Source: JAGDXZ01 sp049966915 | GTDB taxonomy: Archaea; Micrarchaeota; Micrarchaeia; Micrarchaeales; CABMGC01 | Length of the DNA: 13,989 nt | Assembly: GCA_049966915.1 (NCBI GenBank) | Contig: JBMFTS010000015.1 | Span: 1-13,989, forward strand | Direction of reading: 5' to 3' | Shown: positions 1 through 6,199 of the stretch, piece by piece | How positions within the stretch are numbered: position 1 is the first letter of the stretch | Layout: each line of letters starts with the position of its first letter | Position numbers and translations under genes: made by a program | The notes under the pieces: generated by a model | Told to the model about the DNA's origin: nothing | The model's database searches: none | What the model saw: only the letters and a program-made list of their open reading frames with translations

Positions 1-64
1 GCGCACGCTCAAAAACACTTAAGCATCTGGAGCCTGCCGCGCTGCCAGGTTACGCAACAACCCC
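1..64 (-). tRNA. trnW: tRNA-Trp (anticodon CCA), 5' half, intron-containing, cut by window edge
   Basis: Read on the minus strand from position 64, the sequence folds as the 5' half of a tRNA. It has a 7-base acceptor strand GGGGTTG (64-58), T at position 8, and a D stem G10-C25, C11-G24, G12-C23, T13-G22 around a loop with A14, G18, G19 and A21. The anticodon-stem strand GCAGG (37-33) is followed by C32, T33, anticodon CCA (30-28) and G37. The pairing strand CCTGC does not follow. Instead 26 unrelated bases run to the window edge, which fits the canonical archaeal intron site after position 37. The 3' exon lies outside the window. A tRNA fragment or pseudogene is the alternative. Confidence 0.8.
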
Positions 65-284
65 TTGGTATTCAGTATTGCTTACTGCTTTTGCTTTTAT
101 ATAATTATGTTAGCCATTTTCGTTGTTGCTTTTTCAGAGTCGCAGATAAAAAACGCGCCTGGCTTGCGCGTATTGCATGCTGTTGCTTCTGTCAGGCGTG
201 CGATAACTTGGCGCGCACCGCGTTTGTTTTTTGGCGCCGTTGCGTTCGCGTGCCAGTTGTCGCGTTTGTCGCCTGTGTGAAATG
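65..284. other. Intergenic stretch with no recognisable gene
   Basis: Between the tRNA 5' end and the pyrophosphatase promoter no protein is recognisable. Two overlapping plus-strand frames (65-280 and 91-303) stay open but begin with poor start contexts. Their translations are rich in Cys, Phe and Arg, unlike the neighbouring proteins, and they overlap each other. The right part (about 150-270) has recurring GCGTT/GCGCG patches. Apart from the tRNA promoter I see nothing functional here. Confidence 0.5.
95..104 (-). promoter_or_regulatory. TATA box (BoxA) of the tRNA-Trp gene
   Basis: On the minus strand this reads TTATATAAAA, a strong archaeal TATA element. It is centred about 35 bases upstream of the tRNA 5' end. 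A transcription start some 25-27 bases downstream would leave a short 5' leader for RNase P to remove. The element would work only for the minus-strand gene; no plus-strand gene starts at the matching distance. Confidence 0.6.
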
Positions 285-292
285 TTTAAAAG
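285..292 (+). promoter_or_regulatory. TATA box of the membrane pyrophosphatase gene
   Basis: TTTAAAAG lies about 35 bases upstream of the ATG at 323, with a purine-rich GAAA just before it at the BRE position. Transcription would start near 313-316, giving a leader of only about 8 bases. That fits the lack of any Shine-Dalgarno-like sequence before the ATG. Confidence 0.5.
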
Positions 293-322
293 CGTTAGCA
301 TAAAAACAAATATCGTGTTTCT

Positions 323-2311
323 ATGCTGTTCTTGTACGCGCTGTTGTTGGGTATAGTGGCGCTGGCGTTCTCGCTGTCTGCCGCGGCAGTCACAATGAGA
401 AAATCAGAGGGCAACAAGCAGATGCAGGAAGTCTCAAAAGCCATAAGGCTCGGCTCTAGCGCCTATCTGAATAGGCAGGGCAAGGTAATAGCTGCGTTTG
501 CAGTAATTCTTGCATTCCTATTCCTGTTGCTCAAGAATGGCGCGCTAATCGACGTCGCATTTATAACAGGCGCAGTCACGTCGTATCTTACCGCGTACTT
601 GGGAATGAACGTTGCGGTAAGAGCAAACGTGCGCACTACCGAAATGGCAAAGCACGGCGTAGAGAAGGCTTTCTATACCGCGATAATGGGTGGCGCCGTT
701 ACTGGCTTTGCCGCTGTCGGCTTCGGCGCTATAGGCATTGTATTGCTTTTGAATTTCATAGGCATAAGCAGAATACCCGTGCTTATAGGCTTCGGTTTCG
801 GCGCTTCTCTCGTATCGCTTTTCGCAAGGGTGGGCGGCGGCATATACACCAAATCCGCAGATGTTGGCGCGGACCTCGTAGGCAAGACCGAATTGAACCT
901 GCCTGAGGACGATCCGAGAAATCCGGCAACAATAGCAGACAACGTTGGCGACAACGTTGGCGACTGCGCCGGCATGGCTGCTGACGTTTACGAGAGCTAC
1001 GTTGTTACGCTTGTCGCTGTTTTGCTCATAGCGGCGCCTTTTGCCGTTTCTAAGCCAAGCCTTGTGGCATATCCGTTCGCGCTTGTGAGCTCGGGCATAG
1101 TCGCAAGCATAGTTGGCATGGCATTTCTAAAAGGCAGGCGCGCCGAGCGGACGCTGTACAAGGGCATAGGCGCAGCAGTGGCAGTTGCAGCAGTGCTTGA
1201 TCTGGCAATAACCTATTTGTTCGGTTTTGGCATAGGCTATTTTCTGCCTGTTGTTTCGGGGCTTGCGCTAGTTCTGCTGCTTTTCGGGATAACCGACTAT
1301 TTCACGGGAAGAAATGCCAAGCACGTGATCAAAGTTGCTGACGCAGCGCAAGGAGGCGGCGGAACAGACGTAATAATGGGTCTTTCAGTAGGCCTTCGCT
1401 CTACCGTGTGGCCTGTGCTTGCTGTTGTGCTGGCAATACTGCTTGGCTATGCCGGCGCGAGCATTTACGGCTTTGGGGTATACGGCATAGGCATAGCCTC
1501 TGCGAGCATGCTTTCGCTAACAGCAACTGTGCTTACTATAGACTCGTTCGGGCCTATAACCGACAATGCAGGAGGCATAGCCGAGATGAGCAACGCTGAC
1601 AAGAAGGTAAGAGAGGTTACCGACCAGCTTGACGCCCTTGGCAACACCACAAAAGCAACAACGAAAGGGTTTGCCATAGGCAGCGCCGCGCTTTCCGCAA
1701 CAGCGCTTTTCGTGGCGTTCACGCAGGCTGTCGGCTTGCACAGCATAGACGCGCTTGATCCCGTGGTAACCGCAGGCATATTCATAGGCGTACTGCTGCC
1801 ATTCATATTCTCGTCGTTTCTAATGGAAGCCGTAAGCAGCGGTGCCGAAGCGCTTGTGAACGAAGTAAGAAGGCAATTCAAGACAATAAAGGGGCTCATG
1901 TCCGGCAAGGCAAAGCCCGACTATGCCAAAGTAGTCGACATGACGACTGTCAATGCGCTGAAAAACCTAGTGGTTCCAGAGCTTATAGCCATACTTACCC
2001 CGATAGCGGTCGGGCTGCTGCTCGGTAAAGCTGCGCTCGCAGGCTTGTTGGTTGGCATGATTCCTGCAAGCTTCCTGCTGGCGCTTTTCATGGCAAACAG
2101 CGGCGCAGTTATGGACAACGCAAAGAAATATGTAGAGAGCGGCCACTTCGGCGGCAAGGGAAGCGACACGCACAAAGCCTCGGTAGTGGGCGATACTGTT
2201 GGAGACCCGCTCAAAGATACGGCAGGCCCTGCGCTCAACTCGATGATAAAAGTCGTAAGCACAGTTTCTATACTGCTTGCTTCGCTTTTCGTTGCGTTCG
2301 CGCTTCTGTAA
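323..2311 (+). CDS. hppA: Membrane-bound proton-pumping pyrophosphatase, K+-independent type
   Basis: This 662-residue integral membrane enzyme hydrolyses pyrophosphate and uses the energy to pump protons across the membrane. The length is normal for the family, with about 16 membrane helices. The PPi/Mg-binding loop is intact: GGGIYTKSADVGADLVGK near residue 170-188, EDDPRNP from 195, and DNVGDNVGDCAGMAADVYE with Asp206, Asp210, Asp214, Asp221 and Glu224. The second Asp cluster GDTVGDPLKDTAGP is near the C-terminus. In GNTTKATTKG (440-449) Lys444 and Thr447 occupy the positions that are Ala and Gly in K+-dependent enzymes; family biochemistry shows this Lys replaces K+. The K+-independent clade is H+-pumping, so Na+ transport is unlikely. 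The gene is monocistronic. It would remove PPi made by biosynthesis, including the prenyl synthase at 11736-12758. Confidence 0.97.
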   Translation: MLFLYALLLGIVALAFSLSAAAVTMRKSEGNKQMQEVSKAIRLGSSAYLNRQGKVIAAFAVILAFLFLLLKNGALIDVAFITGAVTSYLTAYLGMNVAVRANVRTTEMAKHGVEKAFYTAIMGGAVTGFAAVGFGAIGIVLLLNFIGISRIPVLIGFGFGASLVSLFARVGGGIYTKSADVGADLVGKTELNLPEDDPRNPATIADNVGDNVGDCAGMAADVYESYVVTLVAVLLIAAPFAVSKPSLVAYPFALVSSGIVASIVGMAFLKGRRAERTLYKGIGAAVAVAAVLDLAITYLFGFGIGYFLPVVSGLALVLLLFGITDYFTGRNAKHVIKVADAAQGGGGTDVIMGLSVGLRSTVWPVLAVVLAILLGYAGASIYGFGVYGIGIASASMLSLTATVLTIDSFGPITDNAGGIAEMSNADKKVREVTDQLDALGNTTKATTKGFAIGSAALSATALFVAFTQAVGLHSIDALDPVVTAGIFIGVLLPFIFSSFLMEAVSSGAEALVNEVRRQFKTIKGLMSGKAKPDYAKVVDMTTVNALKNLVVPELIAILTPIAVGLLLGKAALAGLLVGMIPASFLLALFMANSGAVMDNAKKYVESGHFGGKGSDTHKASVVGDTVGDPLKDTAGPALNSMIKVVSTVSILLASLFVAFALL

Positions 2312-2316
2312 TGAAT

Positions 2317-3021
2317 TCAGGTGAAGAAAGACCTGAACAGTGCCAGTCCCTGCCTTATTCCGGCCTTTGATTTGCCTGACTTGCGGGTCATGAACGCGTA
2401 CGGCACTTCGCACAGCCTTATGTTGCTGTCAGCGCACTTGAGGAAGTCGAACAGCGCCTTGTAACCATAGCCTACAAATCTTTCCTTGTTGCTTGCATAT
2501 GTGCTAGCAAAAAGTTTTTGCCTTATTCCGAAAAAGCCGGAGAAGATGTCTTTGCATGTTTTTTTGCCTTTGGCGACAAGCACAAGCTTGCCAAAGAGCA
2601 TGAGGCCCTTCGATATGAGCTTGCGGTAAAGCGCCCAGTGCCTGACTCTGGCTCTTGTTGCTACTGCCATGTCGTTTCCTTTTGCAAGGCAATCGGCAAG
2701 CTTGCCTATGACTTCTGGCGGATGCTGCAGGTCTGCGTCCATGACTATTGCATATTTGGTTTTGCTTGCAAGTATACCTTGCACAATGCTTGCGGTGAGC
2801 CCTTTTGCCAAGCCCAGCTTTTTCCTGTTTATCAGCCTTACTTCCTTGTGGGCTTTGCTTATGCCGTTTACTATGCGCTCGGTGCCATCCGTGGATCCGT
2901 CATCGACCACAAGCACGCGCATGCCGCGGTAGTGCAACAATACGTAATTTATCAGCTTGCCTATTGTTGCTTCCTCGTTCAGCGTAGGCAAAATCAGTGT
3001 GAATTCGGAATTGTTGCGCAT
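2317..3021 (-). CDS. GT2 glycosyltransferase, dolichol-phosphate mannose/glucose synthase-like
   Basis: This 234-residue cytoplasmic-face GT-A enzyme probably transfers a sugar from a nucleotide donor to dolichyl phosphate. The N-terminus has the family signature LPTLNEEATIG (11-21), followed by VDDGSTDGT (39-47) and the metal/donor-binding DADLQHPPE (95-103). DIFSGFFG at 158-165 corresponds to the DPM1 acceptor-side motif, and a basic RKSGKSKAG lies near the C-terminus. It has no C-terminal membrane anchor, so it resembles the short DPM1 class. I chose ATG 3021 over an in-frame ATG at 3057 because it starts 4 bases after the upstream flippase stop, has AGGGG and TGA upstream, and puts the fold start near residue 8. 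It is the last gene of the minus-strand operon. Its stop is 5 bases from that of the pyrophosphatase. The sugar cannot be told from sequence. Confidence 0.88.
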   Translation of the reverse strand: MRNNSEFTLILPTLNEEATIGKLINYVLLHYRGMRVLVVDDGSTDGTERIVNGISKAHKEVRLINRKKLGLAKGLTASIVQGILASKTKYAIVMDADLQHPPEVIGKLADCLAKGNDMAVATRARVRHWALYRKLISKGLMLFGKLVLVAKGKKTCKDIFSGFFGIRQKLFASTYASNKERFVGYGYKALFDFLKCADSNIRLCEVPYAFMTRKSGKSKAGIRQGLALFRSFFT

Positions 3022-3025
3022 TTCG

Positions 3026-4579
3026 TCAGCCCCTTGCAAACGCGCTGGCGTATGCAAGCACCATTCTTATGAGCTTGCCGACAACCGGCACGCGCCTAGT
3101 CGCTTTGCTTATGCGCTCTATATCATTGTCTTTTAGCGTGCCCGTTAGCGCCATTATTGGCGGATATGCCACAAAGATGAGCGCAAATGCTATTGCAAGC
3201 TTGAGAGTGGTATCTATTGTAACAAGCAGCACAGGAGCGAATATCATTGCCAGCAGCGCGTTAGAAAGCAGCGCCATGAGCAGGCGCCTCGGCTTTATGC
3301 TTATGCCCTCTTTGCCAAGCTCGCGCAGATACAGGTAGTCAGATAATGCCGTGCCGTAGAAGAACAGCACCGCTATGGCGCCGTACGCACCTAATTTGGG
3401 CACAAGCGCGAACAGCAGGAGCAGTTCCGACAGGCCGGTTATTGCCGAGAATTCAAGCACCTTTCTTACTTTCGCCTTGCCGAGCACCAGCGAGCTTGCC
3501 GGCGCGCCGAGCATCACAAGCAACACGGAAATGCTCATAAGAGCCATGTAAATGTACACGTTGGTGTAGTTTGGAAATACTGTGAACATGATTGCGTGCG
3601 AAAACATCGCGAAGAATATGACAAAAGGCGCGGCAAGCAGGAACGTGACATAAAGCACATACGAAACTACGCCGCCTATCTCTTTGTTGTTGCTGTTCCT
3701 CGCAATCATGCGCGAGAACAAAGGCAGCATCACAACCATCGAGCCGGTGAACACGCCAAGTATGCTTTCTACTCTTGAAGCGACGCCGTAATTACCCACA
3801 ACTCCGGAAAGCGTATAAATGCCAAGTAGCATTACCGCCATGTTTGAAGGAAGCGAACTAAGGAAATTGGACCCTGCTATAGGCAAGGAAAACGCGAATA
3901 TCTCCTTTATTCTGTCCTTCAGTTTGTTTATGCGCCAGGTGAGCGACGCGTGCATTTTTATGCGCGACACAACCGCAATTGTGCCTATAAGCAGGCCGGC
4001 AAAAAGCCCAGTTACGGCGCCGAGCACGCCGAATCCGGCGAGCACCAGTGCAACGCTAACTATGGTTTGAGTAAGCGTGTATATTACGCTTGCGATTGTG
4101 CTGCCTTTGCCGTCGTTGAATCCTATCAGCGCGCCATGGCCTACTCCGTAAAGCATTGAAAACACGATGCTAAATATTGCAACGTAAAGCACAGTTATTT
4201 CTGCTAAGCTGTGAAAGAGCAACATTGATAAATAGCCAGAGGCCGCGATGCCTGCCACGACTATCGCGCAAGCTAGCAGCACTATTGTAAGAATGCCCGA
4301 GCTGATCATGTCTGAAAGTTCCTGCTTTGTGCTTGCCATTGGTATGTGCCTTTCAAAATATGTCGCAACGCCAAAATTGCCAACGGCGCCGAACGCACCG
4401 GCGATGCTTACTGCAATTACGTAAATGCCGTATTGCGACGGGCCAAGAATTCTTGCTATGACTATGAACGCGAGACCATAGACTATGAGCGTGAAGATGC
4501 CGCTGAACGCCAGATACGAGGCAGTGCTAGTCGCCTGCGCGCCTACCTCTTCTATGCCATCCTGCTGCTCATAAGCCAT
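3026..4579 (-). CDS. Oligosaccharide flippase family protein (Wzx/MATE-like), second of two paralogues
   Basis: A polytopic membrane protein of 517 residues with about 12-14 hydrophobic helices. It is expected to flip lipid-linked saccharides from the inner to the outer leaflet. The first helix is followed by IARILGPSQYGIYVIAVS, the typical N-terminal signature of the polysaccharide biosynthesis/flippase (Wzx, RfbX) family, and the length matches. I chose ATG 4579 rather than the in-frame ATG at 4624. The extra 15 residues look like a signal peptide but lie wholly inside the preceding gene. The chosen ATG overlaps that gene's stop by 11 bases (ATGGCTTATGA), implying coupled translation. The C-terminal soluble tail (NDIERISKA and following) resembles that of the upstream paralogue. 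The transported glycan is unknown. Confidence 0.85.
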   Translation of the reverse strand: MAYEQQDGIEEVGAQATSTASYLAFSGIFTLIVYGLAFIVIARILGPSQYGIYVIAVSIAGAFGAVGNFGVATYFERHIPMASTKQELSDMISSGILTIVLLACAIVVAGIAASGYLSMLLFHSLAEITVLYVAIFSIVFSMLYGVGHGALIGFNDGKGSTIASVIYTLTQTIVSVALVLAGFGVLGAVTGLFAGLLIGTIAVVSRIKMHASLTWRINKLKDRIKEIFAFSLPIAGSNFLSSLPSNMAVMLLGIYTLSGVVGNYGVASRVESILGVFTGSMVVMLPLFSRMIARNSNNKEIGGVVSYVLYVTFLLAAPFVIFFAMFSHAIMFTVFPNYTNVYIYMALMSISVLLVMLGAPASSLVLGKAKVRKVLEFSAITGLSELLLLFALVPKLGAYGAIAVLFFYGTALSDYLYLRELGKEGISIKPRRLLMALLSNALLAMIFAPVLLVTIDTTLKLAIAFALIFVAYPPIMALTGTLKDNDIERISKATRRVPVVGKLIRMVLAYASAFARG

Positions 4580-6143
4580 TGAACCTACCAACAAACAAGC
4601 CAGTATAATCAAGCAACAAGTCAAAAATCTTATGCATGGGCATGCCTTTTATCGCTTCTTTTATTGTTGCTATGTCGTTTTTGTCTAGCGCTTTCATTAT
4701 GCCGAGCAGCGCCGGATACGCAACCGCTGCTATGACCGTGCCGCATATCAATTCCGCAATCGGCACGGCTGCAAGGTAGCTCGCGAGCAGCAGAATGCCC
4801 AGAATTATGCTGGAGCCAAACACCCGGTATAATTGCCTAGAATCTAGATCAAGATTAAGCGCGCGGCCGGAATGCCTGACGACAAGCCAGGTGAATATTG
4901 CGGAGCCGAAAAAGAACACGGCAACAATTGCTCCCACTACTTTGAAAATAGGGACAAGCGCGAGCAACAGCGCAAGCTGCGCAATAGTGGAAATGGCGTA
5001 AAACTGCATCAGCTTTTTGTTGTCGCTTTTCGCTATCATTAAGCTTGACAAGAACTTGCCTAGTAGGCTTATGGCCACGCCTATTGCTATTAGCGACAGA
5101 TAGAGCGGTGCCCATGCGTATTTGCTCGACACTAGCAGGAACACGAGCGGTTTGGAAAGCGACGCTACGAAAGCAAACATTGGCATTATAAGTACGAGCG
5201 AGTACGCGACGAGCTCGTTGTGCTGTTTCGAACTCTTGCCGCTTGTGCTGTTAGCAAGTATAGAAAACACGGGCACGAGCGCCGCAGTTATGCTTACATA
5301 CACCGCCGTAAGTCCGGTGACGCCTCTCATGGCAACTCCAAAAGATCCCATTACCGCAGCGGAAACAAAAATGCCAAGCAGCAGCGTCGAAAAGTTGCTT
5401 ACTGCAGAGCTCATTATGTTTATGACACTGAGCGGTGCTATGAAATGCACCACGTCGCGAATGTCAAGAACGCTGGGTAGGAGTCTGCCGACGATTCTTT
5501 TTAGCGAGATCACAAGTTCCGAGAAAGCTGCAGCAAAGCCAAATACGTAGCCTATTACTATGCCTGCGAGCGCTCCATCAACCCCAAAGCCGAGCAAGAT
5601 GAGCGACACAGCCGCAACAAGCTCTGCTACCGACTGCAGCGACATAACGCCTGCCACTGCTCTTGCCCTGCCTAAGCCTATGAGCCCAGAGTAGGAAATG
5701 CCGTATAATATTGCAAAGAATATTACGCATGAAGCTATGATGAAAGACGTTGCGGTGAGCCCTGTCTTTGCATATGCGCCGGCAACTAAAAACGAAGCTG
5801 TTATGCCTACTGCCGCGGTTATTACTGCGAGCAAGAGGCCAAGCGTGAAGCCGGAGTAAAAGACTTTTTTGAGCATGTGCGCATCTGGCTTTGCGCCGGC
5901 GCTGTACTGCGCCATGTGCTTGTTCACGTACGTGCCTATGCCATATTGGAATGCGGCGTCCACAAGCAGGTAATAGCTTACTGCAATGGTGAAGGCGCCG
6001 AATGCGGAAGGGCCCAGGAGCCTTGCCACTAATACTATCAAGGCTATGCCAAGTATAAAACTCAGTAAGTTGCCTGACAATACCGCAAGACCCGTGCGTG
6101 CCGCGCGCCGACCGAGTCCATAATTGTGCGCTTTTCTGACCAT
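4569..6143 (-). CDS. Oligosaccharide flippase family protein (Wzx/MATE-like), first of two paralogues
   Basis: First gene of the minus-strand operon: a 524-residue polytopic membrane protein. After a basic N-terminal stretch (residues 1-17) the first helix runs into VARLLGPSAFGAFTIAVS, the flippase-family signature, nearly the same as in the next gene. It then has about 12-14 hydrophobic segments and a cytoplasmic C-terminal tail with KNDIATIKEA. It likely moves a polyprenyl-linked sugar or oligosaccharide outward. The ATG at 6143 has no Shine-Dalgarno match and lies about 31 bases from an AT-rich box, so the mRNA is probably leaderless or nearly so. The two tandem copies may act on different lipid-linked substrates or as a heterodimer; neither is shown by the sequence. 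Confidence 0.86.
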   Translation of the reverse strand: MVRKAHNYGLGRRAARTGLAVLSGNLLSFILGIALIVLVARLLGPSAFGAFTIAVSYYLLVDAAFQYGIGTYVNKHMAQYSAGAKPDAHMLKKVFYSGFTLGLLLAVITAAVGITASFLVAGAYAKTGLTATSFIIASCVIFFAILYGISYSGLIGLGRARAVAGVMSLQSVAELVAAVSLILLGFGVDGALAGIVIGYVFGFAAAFSELVISLKRIVGRLLPSVLDIRDVVHFIAPLSVINIMSSAVSNFSTLLLGIFVSAAVMGSFGVAMRGVTGLTAVYVSITAALVPVFSILANSTSGKSSKQHNELVAYSLVLIMPMFAFVASLSKPLVFLLVSSKYAWAPLYLSLIAIGVAISLLGKFLSSLMIAKSDNKKLMQFYAISTIAQLALLLALVPIFKVVGAIVAVFFFGSAIFTWLVVRHSGRALNLDLDSRQLYRVFGSSIILGILLLASYLAAVPIAELICGTVIAAVAYPALLGIMKALDKNDIATIKEAIKGMPMHKIFDLLLDYTGLFVGRFNGL

Positions 6144-6168
6144 ACAAGCACAAGATAAATTGCCAACG

Positions 6169-6180
6169 TTATTTAATATT
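6169..6180. promoter_or_regulatory. Shared AT-rich TATA element of the divergent flippase and GT-C genes
   Basis: TTATTTAATATT is the most TATA-like element in the 56 bases between the two divergent starts (6143 minus, 6200 plus). Its centre is about 25 bases from the plus-strand ATG, which fits a leaderless transcript, and about 31 bases from the minus-strand ATG. It is nearly symmetric, so it could direct transcription both ways. A second weaker box (AAGATAAAT, 6152-6160) is too close to 6143 to serve that gene. Confidence 0.5.
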
Positions 6181-6199
6181 TGTTTTCAATATTATTTCC

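Noticed and set aside
65..303. Two overlapping open plus-strand frames that could be small membrane proteins
   Set aside because: Poor start context, mutual overlap, and a Cys/Phe/Arg-rich composition unlike neighbouring proteins. The hydrophobic stretch comes from T-rich DNA that includes the tRNA promoter.
2518..3072. 184-codon plus-strand frame opposite the GT2 gene
   Set aside because: Antisense to an intact GT2 with all motifs; the product is rich in Cys and Tyr and unlike any protein I know.
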